NCBI RefSeq assembly: GCF_004745525.1
Contig: NZ_RKLY01000028.1
Location: 1-33,106 of the forward strand
DNA length: 33,106 nt
Reading direction: 5' to 3'
Source of the DNA: Companilactobacillus suantsaicola
GTDB taxonomy: Bacteria > Bacillota > Bacilli > Lactobacillales > Lactobacillaceae
Part shown: positions 1-7,932 of the stretch, piece by piece
Position numbering within the stretch: position 1 is the first letter of the stretch
How the letters are laid out: the number at the start of each line of letters is the position of its first letter
The notes under the pieces: generated by a model
Database searches by the model: none
What the model was told of the DNA's origin: nothing
What the model saw: only the letters and a program-made list of their open reading frames with translations
Made by a program: the position numbers and the translations under genes

Positions 1-2
1 AG

Positions 3-37
3 CACTCGACTTTCTGGAAAGAAAGTCGGGTGTTTTT
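3..37 (+). terminator. Intrinsic terminator of a gene left of the window
   Basis: A 12-13 bp hairpin (arms 3-15 and 20-32, one G-T pair, loop around GGAA) is followed by five T at 33-37. The gene it ends lies outside the window. Confidence 0.8.
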
Positions 38-200
38 GCGTTCTGAAAGAAATCAGAAAATCAATACGGTCGGTTATTTACTGCTTACAAATGAACTTCA
101 TTTCTAAGTTCTACGGAAGCCTCATTTGCCCTGAAAGATGGCATACTACTCGCCTTCTAGTGACAAGTCACCAAAAAAATAACTGAATTTTACTCAGTTC
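38..200. other. Non-coding spacer with small hairpins
   Basis: No coding signal seen. It holds a nested dyad (CAAAT 88-92 with ATTTG 124-128, GAACTT 93-98 with AAGTTC 106-111), a GTGAC-AA-GTCAC hairpin near 162-173, and AACTGA/TCAGTT (181-186/194-199) preceded by an A run. The last could be a weak leftward terminator. Read leftward, GCCATCTTTC faintly resembles the boundary of the type A elements described elsewhere in this list. Confidence 0.3.
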
Positions 201-202
201 CC

Positions 203-230
203 TTACTAACGAAAATAATAATGATAGAAT
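203..230 (+). promoter_or_regulatory. Probable promoter of the MATE gene
   Basis: TTACTA (203-208), a 16-nt spacer and TAGAAT (225-230) make a plausible sigma-A promoter 33 nt upstream of the start codon. Confidence 0.4.
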
Positions 231-263
231 ATTCTTAATCTTTATAAAGGGGATAAAAATACT

Positions 264-1622
264 ATGATAGATCTGACAAATGGCAGACCTATAAAAGTAA
301 TTTTTCTGTATACTATTCCTTTACTATTAGGTAACTTTTTCCAACAATTTTACAGCTTTATCGATACCTTAATTGTTGGAAAAACTATCAGCGTCAATGC
401 TTTAGCAAGTGTTGGTGCAACTGGGGGGTTAACAGGATTAGTAATTGGTTTTGCTCAAGGTATGACTAGTGGTTTAACCATTTTGACTGCTAGAAAATAT
501 GGAGCTAATGATGAAGATGGCGTTAGAAAAAGTTTCGCATCTGGAATAATTATTTCGTTGTTCATTATTGTTGTATTTACAGCTTTAGCTTTACTAGTCG
601 CTTATCCACTTCTAGTTGTCATGCAAACACCAAAAGTATTGTTGCATGATTCATTTATCTTTTTGGAAATAATTTTTGCAGGAATTTTTTCTTTTGTAGG
701 TTTTGATTTTCTGGGAAATACTATGCGAGCTCTAGGAGATTCTCGAGTTCCTTTGTTTTTCCTAATTGTAAGTACAGTTCTCAATATTTTATTGGAACTA
801 GTCTTCATTCTATATTTAAAGATGGGAGTTGCCGGTGCTGGTTTGGCGACAGTTGTTGCCCAAACGATCACCTTTGTAATTCTCTACTTCTATATTCGTA
901 AGCACATTCCATACTTAATTTTATCCAAAAGCGATTTTCGAATTGATATGGAAGAAATCAAAGAACTGTTAAAAATTAGTTTACCAATGGGATTTCAATC
1001 TTCAATCATCGCTATTGGTTCAATCATCTTGCAGTTCATGTTGAATACTTTAGGTGCCAATGCGGTTGCTGCTTATACGGTTGCCGGAAGAGTTGAACAA
1101 ATCGCCACTTTACCAGCCTTTAGTTTTGGCCTAGCATTGGTTAACTTTACCGCCCAAAATATGGGAGCACGAAAGTACAATCGAATTCTTAAAGGTGTTA
1201 AAGACGGAATCTTAGTTTCAGTCTTGTCCAGTTTGATCATCGGTGTCTTTTTGATCTTATTTGGACGTTCAATTTCACACTTATTCATGAATGGCAGTGA
1301 AACCGCCGTTTTGAACTTGATTCAAATTTACTACTATTTCAATGGTTCAACTTATTTCATTTTATCGATTCTCTTTATCGTCAGATATACTCTGCAAGGT
1401 TTGGGCAATCAAAAAGCCCCTACTATTGCGGGTGTAGCCGAATTACTGATGAGAGTTTTTGCTGGTTTAGTTTTGATTCGCTTCTTCGGTTTTTACGGAG
1501 CTGCTATGGCCAACCCACTAGCTTGGACAGGTTCAGTCTTAGTGCTAGTAAGTACTTGGAATTTTGAAATTAAGAAATTAAAGAACATGCAAAACATGTT
1601 AGATGAAACAGCCCAAGAGTAA
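264..1622 (+). CDS. MATE family multidrug/metabolite efflux protein
   Basis: Cytoplasmic-membrane antiporter of the MATE family (MOP superfamily), which exports drugs or metabolites using a Na+ or H+ gradient; substrate unknown. The 452 residues are the usual family length and form about 12 hydrophobic segments in two homologous halves. The N-terminus has the family pattern with PLLLGNFFQQFYSFIDTLIVG (a P...Q..Y...D..iVG signature), and the second half starts near residue 235 with LKISLPMGFQSSI. ATG 264 follows AAAGGGGAT at a good distance. The gene is alone: its promoter is just upstream and it ends at a terminator shared with the convergent esterase. Family assignment is secure; physiological role is not. 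Confidence 0.93.
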   Translation: MIDLTNGRPIKVIFLYTIPLLLGNFFQQFYSFIDTLIVGKTISVNALASVGATGGLTGLVIGFAQGMTSGLTILTARKYGANDEDGVRKSFASGIIISLFIIVVFTALALLVAYPLLVVMQTPKVLLHDSFIFLEIIFAGIFSFVGFDFLGNTMRALGDSRVPLFFLIVSTVLNILLELVFILYLKMGVAGAGLATVVAQTITFVILYFYIRKHIPYLILSKSDFRIDMEEIKELLKISLPMGFQSSIIAIGSIILQFMLNTLGANAVAAYTVAGRVEQIATLPAFSFGLALVNFTAQNMGARKYNRILKGVKDGILVSVLSSLIIGVFLILFGRSISHLFMNGSETAVLNLIQIYYYFNGSTYFILSILFIVRYTLQGLGNQKAPTIAGVAELLMRVFAGLVLIRFFGFYGAAMANPLAWTGSVLVLVSTWNFEIKKLKNMQNMLDETAQE

Positions 1623-1629
1623 GCAAATA

Positions 1630-1685
1630 AAAAGGCCCTTCTATTCCAATTGGATTTAACCAATCGTGATAGAGGGGTCTTCGTG
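1630..1685. terminator. Terminator between convergent MATE and esterase genes
   Basis: An imperfect long hairpin (AAGGCCCTTCTATT pairing with GATAGAGGGGTCTT through several G-T pairs) lies between the two 3' ends, with A-rich and T-rich flanks. It can serve both strands. Confidence 0.6.
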
Positions 1686-1693
1686 TTTAAATA

Positions 1694-2737
1694 TTAATTT
1701 AAAAAGTCCGCAAATTCTTGAATCGAATCTTCCACTGCTGGAATGCGTCCCGTATAATTCAAGAATGCATGAGCTAAACCACCATAACGAATATACTTGG
1801 CCAAGCATCCCGCCATACCTACTTTTTGAACGAAAGCTTCATCTTGTAAACGGAACGGATCAAATTCTCCGGTCATGACTAAGACTTTCTTAAAGGTTAA
1901 TGGATCAGCGTACATTGGTGATAAAATTGGTGCTTCCAAGTCAAAATTTTGACCCGCCAGATAATATTTAGTCATAATCTGATCTAATTGTTTAAACTGA
2001 GTATAATTATTATGCAAAACTTGTTTTTGTTCTGGATTAATTGGAATCAAGTGATCGTTCCACAGTGCACCTTCGTAATCTGAGCCATGAACAACGGTCG
2101 GATAATATAAAACATGTTTATAAATTTCACAGATACCCATATTGTGACACATCTGACTGACACCTAAAGCCATGGCCGCACCAGCAGAATCCCCTGCTAA
2201 AGAGATTTGGGAATGTTTCTTGACTACATCCATCACTACTGACAAACAATCTTCAATTCCAGCAGGATAAGGTTTTTCTGGAGCTAGGCCGTAATCAACA
2301 CTGTAAATGATTCCATTAAATTTAGTAGCTAATAATTTCAAAAATGGCAAAGTATCTTCTGCACTGCCACCGTAATAGGCACCACCGTGAATATAGACGA
2401 CTGCTTTTTGCGTTGAAATATCATCATTGTTGCGATAAATTCTTAAATATCGAACATTTCTACCTAATTTGTTACTGGATTCAATATCAATTTGAATATT
2501 CAAATAAGGAATATTGGGAACATCAGCTGGTTTCGTTCCACTTCTTAATTCCAATAAATCGTTTGATAAATGTGGCTCATCACTTAAATTCTTCAAATGA
2601 TCCCAAACGATTGGGTCATATGAATGTGAATCGACACGGTCCTTAACAATCATCGAAACATTTTTTAAATGAGGAATATCTACTGATTCAATTTGGTTAA
2701 GTCGACTTAATTCAATATTATAATCGTTATTTATCAT
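1694..2737 (-). CDS. Alpha/beta hydrolase, HSL-type acetyl esterase
   Basis: Cytosolic serine carboxylesterase of the hormone-sensitive-lipase family (alpha/beta hydrolase 3), which cleaves short acyl esters. Visible hallmarks are the oxyanion-hole HGG (about 117-119, in YIHGGAYYGGS), the nucleophile elbow GDSAG (Ser184), and the probable acid and base Asp293 (GEFDP) and His323 (LAHAF). There is no signal peptide. The 347 aa length is slightly above the usual 310-330, because of a roughly 80-residue N-terminal cap segment. ATG 2737 is preceded by AAAGGATGG. It is a single gene, divergent from the ROK-like regulator; a regulatory link is possible but not shown. Confidence 0.9.
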   Translation of the reverse strand: MINNDYNIELSRLNQIESVDIPHLKNVSMIVKDRVDSHSYDPIVWDHLKNLSDEPHLSNDLLELRSGTKPADVPNIPYLNIQIDIESSNKLGRNVRYLRIYRNNDDISTQKAVVYIHGGAYYGGSAEDTLPFLKLLATKFNGIIYSVDYGLAPEKPYPAGIEDCLSVVMDVVKKHSQISLAGDSAGAAMALGVSQMCHNMGICEIYKHVLYYPTVVHGSDYEGALWNDHLIPINPEQKQVLHNNYTQFKQLDQIMTKYYLAGQNFDLEAPILSPMYADPLTFKKVLVMTGEFDPFRLQDEAFVQKVGMAGCLAKYIRYGGLAHAFLNYTGRIPAVEDSIQEFADFLN

Positions 2738-2846
2738 AATCGAGCCATCCTTTATTTATACTACGATTATTATACTTCTTGTTTAAACATCCTATAAACT
2801 AAAATATAATAAATATTTTTATTGAATCTGAATTATTATTCTAAAG

Positions 2847-2876
2847 TTGACCAAGTTTAGGTTTACTCAATATAAT
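2847..2876 (+). promoter_or_regulatory. Promoter of the ROK-like gene
   Basis: TTGACC (2847-2852), 18-nt spacer, TATAAT (2871-2876), immediately followed by AAGGAGG and the TTG start. Confidence 0.7.
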
Positions 2877-2896
2877 TATAAAAAGGAGGTGTCGCC

Positions 2897-3871
2897 TTGA
2901 CACTAGAGAACCAGTTTTCACGCCGTCAGAGAAACCTTTTGACTGTTTTACAACTACTCGACACAAACGGAGCTCTCTCTGCAAAACAATTATCAGAAAT
3001 GACTAATTTGAGTGTTGTCAGTATCAATAAATTAATAGATGTTTTATCTCAGAATAATTTAATTGATCTCAATTTTATTAATACTCGTGGTCGCCGGGCT
3101 AAGATTTATCAAATCAATTATAAAAATGTCAATCTCGGTCTAATTCAAATCTCACAAGTTAATTCTGAAATTATTGTCGACTACTCTTTAACTGATTTGT
3201 CGGGTGAAACGCTACAAAAAGCGACTCTAAGAAAAAAAATCGATTCAATCTCTGAAATTTTGAATTTCATTAAAGAACAAACACAATCAAATAAGCCTTA
3301 CAAATTAATCGTTGGCGTTTCTGGGGATGAAATGGAGGACATCATGCAACTAAGTGATGTTTCCATCCTAGAGGGTATTAATTTATCTAAGGCTCTTAAA
3401 ATAAGTACCGAGGTTGACTCAATCATTATCAATGACGTCAACGCTGCTACTTTAGGTTCTGCCACACAATTAAAGCAAAATCAAAACTCGGCGGTTGGGA
3501 TTTATTTTCCAAAAGATTTCGGTCCTGGAGTCGGGATTGTCATCAACAACCAATTAATTACCGGAGCCGACGGCTTAGCCGGGGAAATTGTTTATAGTTC
3601 AATCAACCAAAATTCAGAAATTCAACAACAGATCACCGATCATTTACAAAATATTATTGCTTTTCTAAATCCTAATCTCGTGACTGTTTACATCGACGAA
3701 TTAAATTTCAGCGCTTTTCAAATCACCCAGATCATCCAGACCTTGCACCGTAATCTGCCATTACATCAAAATTACCGACTAGATTTCAATCGAAATTTTC
3801 AGCAGGATTATTTACTAGGATTAGCCACAATTGGGAAAAATGATTACTTTGAAATTTTAAGTTCTAATTGA
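2897..3871 (+). CDS. ROK-like transcriptional regulator (N-terminal winged helix)
   Basis: Probable sugar-responsive repressor of the ROK/NagC-XylR type. Residues about 10-65 form a MarR-like winged helix (ALSAKQLSEMTNLSVVSINKLIDVL). The rest is an ASKHA sugar-kinase-like domain, with INDVNAATLGSA and a phosphate-loop-like GPGVGIVINNQLITGADGLAGE. The ROK zinc-binding Cys cluster (C-x-C-G-x4-C) is absent, and the 324 aa are short against about 380 for typical repressors, so it is a reduced form with no obvious kinase activity. It starts with TTG at 2897, just after AAGGAGGTG. It sits directly upstream of the HAD/AraC/HAD operon, whose promoter overlaps its stop codon. The effector is unknown. 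Confidence 0.8.
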   Translation: MTLENQFSRRQRNLLTVLQLLDTNGALSAKQLSEMTNLSVVSINKLIDVLSQNNLIDLNFINTRGRRAKIYQINYKNVNLGLIQISQVNSEIIVDYSLTDLSGETLQKATLRKKIDSISEILNFIKEQTQSNKPYKLIVGVSGDEMEDIMQLSDVSILEGINLSKALKISTEVDSIIINDVNAATLGSATQLKQNQNSAVGIYFPKDFGPGVGIVINNQLITGADGLAGEIVYSSINQNSEIQQQITDHLQNIIAFLNPNLVTVYIDELNFSAFQITQIIQTLHRNLPLHQNYRLDFNRNFQQDYLLGLATIGKNDYFEILSSN

Positions 3872-3896
3872 AAACGCTTTACCTATTTGGTACAAT
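3868..3896 (+). promoter_or_regulatory. Promoter of the HAD operon with overlapping cre-like site
   Basis: TTGAAA (3868-3873), a 17-nt spacer and TACAAT (3891-3896) form a near-consensus promoter. TGAAAACGCTTTAC (3869-3882) matches the catabolite-responsive element consensus TGWAANCGNTNWCA at 12 of 14 positions and covers the -35 box, suggesting CcpA repression. Confidence 0.6.
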
Positions 3897-3936
3897 ATCC
3901 TTATCTTAATTAACTAAGTTTAAAAAGAGGTTGGAA

Positions 3937-4752
3937 ATGGATATTAAATTAATTGCATTAGATATTGATGATACTTTATTAACTTCCGAAAGTAAGATTG
4001 CCCCATCGACTAAATTAGCACTAGATAAAGCCTTAGACCAAGGAATTAAAGTAGTTCTCTGTTCAGGTCGTCCTTTAGCTGGAGTAAGTCCTTACTTAAA
4101 AGAACTTGAAATCACTGGTGATGATCAATACGTGATCACTTATAACGGTGCTTTGGTCGAAACCGTTTCTGGTAAGGTTTTGGCTAAAAAAGCTATCAAT
4201 AATACTGGTTTTAAAAGAATTGTAAAATACGTGACTGATCATAAAATGCCTTATTACTTTTTAGATGATCAAAGCCGTGTTTACACTGCCGATAAAGATA
4301 TTAATCGCTTTGCGGTCATTCAGGCCTGGGAAAACCAAGCCGGTATTTACGTCAGAACACCAGAAGATTTTGCGGATGATTTTGAAATTACTAAAGTCGC
4401 TGTTGTCGGTGAAAAGCCTGAATTAGATCAATTTGAAGCACCTCTAAAGACAGAATTCTCTAACGAATATTATGTCGTCCGTGCAGGTGCCAACTTCATC
4501 GAAATCATGAACTCAACAGCTAATAAGGGTAGCGGATTAGAAAAATTAACCGAAATTCTAGGTTTGAAACCAGAACAAGTCATGGCCTTTGGTGATGAAC
4601 AAAATGACTTGCCTATGTTTGATTATGTCGGTCACGCCGTCTGCATGGGTAATGGTTCTGATCTCGCTAAAGAGCACGCAAACTACGTCACTGACACTAA
4701 TGACAATGACGGAATTGCTAAAGCATTGGACAAATTAGTCTTTGACGATTAA
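3937..4752 (+). CDS. Cof-type HAD-IIB sugar phosphatase (YidA-like)
   Basis: Cytosolic Mg-dependent phosphatase of the haloacid dehalogenase superfamily, subfamily IIB (Cof/YidA), acting on sugar phosphates or similar small phosphoesters. Motif I is LDIDDTLL with nucleophile Asp9 and acid Asp11; motif II is in VLCSGR; motif IV is GDEQNDLPMF near residues 214-223. The alpha/beta cap lies between motifs II and III. ATG 3937 is chosen over an in-frame TTG at 3931 because AAAGAGG lies 6 nt before the ATG; this gives 271 aa, the standard Cof size. It is first in an operon with an AraC-type regulator, whose start overlaps its 3' end, and a second Cof phosphatase. Confidence 0.9.
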   Translation: MDIKLIALDIDDTLLTSESKIAPSTKLALDKALDQGIKVVLCSGRPLAGVSPYLKELEITGDDQYVITYNGALVETVSGKVLAKKAINNTGFKRIVKYVTDHKMPYYFLDDQSRVYTADKDINRFAVIQAWENQAGIYVRTPEDFADDFEITKVAVVGEKPELDQFEAPLKTEFSNEYYVVRAGANFIEIMNSTANKGSGLEKLTEILGLKPEQVMAFGDEQNDLPMFDYVGHAVCMGNGSDLAKEHANYVTDTNDNDGIAKALDKLVFDD

Positions 4753-5581
4753 ATACGAAATCGTTCAAACAACTCCCAAACTACCCTTCAAATATTATTT
4801 TCACGATGGCAAAGATATTAAACACGTCCCGCCTCACTGGCACCAAAGTCTAGAATTAGGCTTTTTAGTGTCTGATAATGTTTTAAAGATACGGGATAAC
4901 AATGCAACTTTCACCTATCATAAAGGCGACATTTGGTTGATCAATTCGCGTGATATCCATGAAGCGCAATTTGAGAGTGTCAAAAATGTCTTCGAGTTTT
5001 GTCTTTTGATCGACTATGATTTTCTCAAACAAATCTATCCTAATATCGACCAAATTCACTTTTCACTGCATGGGCGTCCTGCGCAACTAAGCCAGCTCAT
5101 CCCCTATCAAGAAATTGAAAAACAACTGCGGATCATGATTCAATTGTTGCAAGAACCAAAGACTGATAGTGATAATCTGAATCTAACAGGGCATTTATAC
5201 ATTTTGATCGCTCTATTTTTGAAAAACTTTTCCCGACAGATCACTTCGGATACTCTGGTCAACGAGAGTCTGATCGACAAGGCTTTGAGTACCATCAACA
5301 CCAACTACGCGGAAAATTTAAATGGCACGATTTTAGCTAAACGGCTCAATACTTCCGTAACAACTTTAAATTTACAGTTTCATCAAGCTGTTCAAATGCC
5401 AATCAACAAGTACATCACTACCGTAAGATTGCTGATGGCACAAAAAAAGCTGCTCAACACGGATCGCAATATCGACTGTATTGCTATTGAATGCGGCTTT
5501 TCCAGCACAAAATCCTTTGTTCGTAACTTCAAAAATTGGAAAGGCACAACTCCTTTTCAATACCGAAAAAATTATGTATAG
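4742..5581 (+). CDS. AraC family transcriptional regulator
   Basis: DNA-binding regulator with an N-terminal cupin sensor (about 1-150; PPHWHQSLELGFLVSD and KGDIWLINSRDIHE are typical of AraC-binding cupins) and a C-terminal double helix-turn-helix (about 180-279; LNGTILAKRLNTSVTTLN and IAIECGFSSTKSFVRNFKNW). It is probably an activator answering a carbohydrate or carbohydrate phosphate. The start is TTG 4742, inside the end of the preceding phosphatase gene (11-nt overlap) with no clear ribosome binding site, so translation is probably coupled. No later in-frame start would keep the cupin. Sandwiched between two Cof phosphatases, it likely controls this operon or a related sugar locus. Confidence 0.85.
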   Translation: MTIKYEIVQTTPKLPFKYYFHDGKDIKHVPPHWHQSLELGFLVSDNVLKIRDNNATFTYHKGDIWLINSRDIHEAQFESVKNVFEFCLLIDYDFLKQIYPNIDQIHFSLHGRPAQLSQLIPYQEIEKQLRIMIQLLQEPKTDSDNLNLTGHLYILIALFLKNFSRQITSDTLVNESLIDKALSTINTNYAENLNGTILAKRLNTSVTTLNLQFHQAVQMPINKYITTVRLLMAQKKLLNTDRNIDCIAIECGFSSTKSFVRNFKNWKGTTPFQYRKNYV

Positions 5582-5593
5582 CGAGGACTCAGT

Positions 5594-6388
5594 ATGACGA
5601 TAAAATTAGTAGCCACTGACATGGACGCAACTTTTTTAGACGATACAAAGCATTTTGATAACGAAAGATTCAAACAGATTTCACAATATATGACTGACAA
5701 CGGAATCTATTTTGTCTCTGCTAGTGGAAACCAGTATTATCAGCTGAAGAATTTCTTCAAAGACTATCCTAAGACACTTTTCGTTGCTGAAAACGGAGCT
5801 TTTGTGGCGAGCCATTCGGAAATTTTTCAAGCTTGGCATTTCCCAGATGACTTAGTTACTAGGATTCTAAAAGTATTGGCTGAAACTTCCAATATCCAAT
5901 ACGTCGTCTGTGGTCAAAAATCGGCTTACGTCTTAGAATCAGCTCCACAGAGATTTTTTGAAACGACTAGTTTCTATTTCCCAAGAACTAAAAAAGTTTC
6001 CAGTACTGAAGAAATCGACGACAAAATTTTAAAGTTCTCGGTCAACTGTCCAGTTACGGAAACTGAAAAGTACATGCAGCTACTACAGAATGGCATTGGC
6101 GACGAAGTATCGATTGTTACTAGTGGTCATGGCGACATTGATATTATTCAGACTGACATCAATAAAGCCACCGGTTTGAATTATTTAGGTGAAAAACTCA
6201 ATATTAAACCTGAAGAAATGTGTGCCTTTGGGGATGGCGGCAACGACCTGGAAATGTTAAGTTTTGTAGGTCACGGTGTGGCGATGGACAATGCTAGTCC
6301 AATTGTTTTAAAAACCGCTCCTTATAAAACTGTTGATAATAACCAGCAAGGTGTTTTGCACCATCTTGAAGAAATTTTCAACATATAA
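5594..6388 (+). CDS. Second Cof-type HAD-IIB phosphatase
   Basis: Another HAD-IIB phosphatase, 264 aa. Motif I is ATDMDATFLDD (nucleophile Asp in DMDAT), motif II is in VSASGN, where the usual R is replaced by N (SASGN instead of CSGR), and motif IV is FGDGGNDLEML near residue 210. It is only distantly similar to the phosphatase at 3937, so the two probably act on different phosphoesters rather than being a recent duplication. ATG 5594 follows GCGAGGA. It is last in the three-gene operon; a strong hairpin begins 3 nt after the stop. Confidence 0.88.
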   Translation: MTIKLVATDMDATFLDDTKHFDNERFKQISQYMTDNGIYFVSASGNQYYQLKNFFKDYPKTLFVAENGAFVASHSEIFQAWHFPDDLVTRILKVLAETSNIQYVVCGQKSAYVLESAPQRFFETTSFYFPRTKKVSSTEEIDDKILKFSVNCPVTETEKYMQLLQNGIGDEVSIVTSGHGDIDIIQTDINKATGLNYLGEKLNIKPEEMCAFGDGGNDLEMLSFVGHGVAMDNASPIVLKTAPYKTVDNNQQGVLHHLEEIFNI

Positions 6389-6390
6389 AA

Positions 6391-6425
6391 AAAATCCAAA
6401 ATTCGCAATGAATTTTGGATTTTTT
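6391..6425. terminator. Bidirectional terminator
   Basis: Perfect 14-bp stem (6391-6404 with 6410-6423), 5-nt loop, A run before and T run after. It serves the HAD operon and the convergent glycerol facilitator gene. Confidence 0.9.
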
Positions 6426-6437
6426 ATTCACAAGATA

Positions 6438-7157
6438 CTATGGAATTAATAAATAGACAAAAGCCCCAACTGCACCACCAGCCATTGGTCCAAGAATTGG
6501 TACCCAGCTGTATGCCCAATCCGAATCACCCTTGTTAGCAATTGGTAAGATTTGATGAGCGATTCTTGGTCCGAGATCTCGAGCCGGATTGATGGCATAA
6601 CCAGTTGTCCCACCGAGTGAAAAACCTATCGCTGTAATCAAAAGACCAACGACGATTGGATTTAAACCTTGGGTAAATTCACCTCTAGTAAAGGCTAATA
6701 ATGCAAAGACTAACACGAAAGTTCCAATGAATTCACTGATAAAGTTCATTGGATAATTTCTAATTGCTGGTCCAGTAGCGAAAACTCCTAAAATAGCGTT
6801 AGAATCTTCAGTTTCCTTCCAATGTGGCAAGTAATTGATCCAAACTAAAATTGCACCAACGATTGCGCCCAAAGTTTGGGCGATAATATATGGAACTACA
6901 TAACTCCAATTAAACACACCGGCAATGGCCATACCCAAAGTGACTGCTGGATTCAAATGTGCTGGACTTAAAAAGGCTGAGCAGTAAACACCTAAAGTGA
7001 CCGCTAACCCCCATCCTAAAGCAATTGCAATCCAACCAGCGCCTTCAGCTTTTGATTTCTTTAGACTGACAGCTGCCACAACGCCGTCACCTAATAAAAT
7101 CAAAATCATCGTACCGATGAACTCCCCGATTAATTGTAGTGTTAAACTATCATTCAT
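6438..7157 (-). CDS. glpF: Glycerol facilitator / aquaglyceroporin (MIP family)
   Basis: Integral membrane channel of the major intrinsic protein family passing glycerol, water and possibly lactic acid or dihydroxyacetone. It has six membrane segments and both half-helix motifs: NPA at 69-71 (HLNPAVTLG) and NPA at 190-192, followed by Arg193 and Asp194 (NPARDLGPR). The Asp after the second NPAR is the glycerol-facilitator signature. The 239 aa length is normal. ATG 7157 is preceded by GGAGGAAAG. It diverges from the cobalamin adenosyltransferase gene, and a cre site lies between them. Lactobacilli often carry several paralogues, some of which (LarD) move lactic acid, so the substrate is inferred. 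Confidence 0.92.
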   Translation of the reverse strand: MNDSLTLQLIGEFIGTMILILLGDGVVAAVSLKKSKAEGAGWIAIALGWGLAVTLGVYCSAFLSPAHLNPAVTLGMAIAGVFNWSYVVPYIIAQTLGAIVGAILVWINYLPHWKETEDSNAILGVFATGPAIRNYPMNFISEFIGTFVLVFALLAFTRGEFTQGLNPIVVGLLITAIGFSLGGTTGYAINPARDLGPRIAHQILPIANKGDSDWAYSWVPILGPMAGGAVGAFVYLLIP

Positions 7158-7179
7158 AAGCTTTCCTCCAAATTGACAA

Positions 7180-7193
7180 TGTTCACGCTTACA
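7180..7193. promoter_or_regulatory. cre site (CcpA operator) between glpF and the adenosyltransferase
   Basis: TGTTCACGCTTACA, read on the minus strand as TGTAAGCGTGAACA, matches TGWAANCGNTNWCA at 13 of 14 positions. It lies just downstream of a TTGACA (7174-7179) and 23 nt from the glpF start, placed to repress one or both divergent genes in the presence of preferred sugars. Confidence 0.7.
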
Positions 7194-7270
7194 GTATTTG
7201 ATTATACATACAAGCAGAAGAGATTGCCATGGTTAGCAATTGTGAAAATATTACTAAAAGGAGCAACAAC

Positions 7271-7840
7271 ATGAGAATTTATACTAGAACTGGTGACAAA
7301 GGTAAGACCAGAATCATTGGAAATGACGTATTATACAAGTCAGCACCCCGCATCGAATCCTACGGAACAATTGATGAACTAAACTCTCTAGTCGGAGTCG
7401 TGATAGCTAATTTGTCCGATGAAAATAAAGTTTTAACCGAAGAATTAACTGAGATTCAACAATTATTATTCGATTGTGGAACCGATTTAGCCGTCTCACC
7501 AACTGACAAGAAACATGACTTCATCTTCACCGAAGATAAAAAAGCTGTCGACTGGCTCGAGAAAAAAATCGACGAATACACTAGTAAAGTCCCAGCAACT
7601 CAAGTCTTTATCCTCCCCGGCGGGTCCAAAACAGCTTCCAACTTACATTTGGCAAGAACCGTTACTCGTCGAGCAGAACGGTTAATCGTCGCCTTGATGC
7701 AAGAAGAACCCATCAACGATTATGTCCTGAAATTCATCAATCGCCTATCCGATTATTTCTTTGCTGCAGCCCGTTACAGCAACGTTTTAGATGGTGTTGA
7801 AGATATCAAATATCGTAACAGTAAACCAGTTTTCAGATAA
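7271..7840 (+). CDS. PduO-type ATP:cob(I)alamin adenosyltransferase
   Basis: Cytosolic enzyme that transfers the 5'-deoxyadenosyl group of ATP to cob(I)alamin, making coenzyme B12 (AdoCbl). Diagnostic features are the N-terminal ATP-binding motif YTRTGDKGKTRIIG, SYGTIDELNS, and the C-terminal TRRAERLIVAL helix of the PduO/MMAB trimer. ATG 7271 is chosen because AAAGGAGC lies just before it; an upstream in-frame ATG at 7229 has no such site. The resulting 189 aa is family length. Its only sensible clients are AdoCbl enzymes such as glycerol/diol dehydratase, none of which is in this window. The divergent glycerol facilitator and nearby CbrTUV-like transporter fit that role. Confidence 0.92.
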   Translation: MRIYTRTGDKGKTRIIGNDVLYKSAPRIESYGTIDELNSLVGVVIANLSDENKVLTEELTEIQQLLFDCGTDLAVSPTDKKHDFIFTEDKKAVDWLEKKIDEYTSKVPATQVFILPGGSKTASNLHLARTVTRRAERLIVALMQEEPINDYVLKFINRLSDYFFAAARYSNVLDGVEDIKYRNSKPVFR

Positions 7841-7849
7841 TAAATTTTG

Positions 7850-7882
7850 TACCCATTTGCTTTTAAAAATGGGTATTTTTTT
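7850..7882 (+). terminator. Terminator of the adenosyltransferase gene
   Basis: TACCCATTT (7850-7858) pairs perfectly with AAATGGGTA (7867-7875), followed by T7. Confidence 0.9.
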
Positions 7883-7932
7883 AAAGAAAAATTGTTATTC
7901 TTGAACTATCAATTTTATAAAGAGGAATAAAT

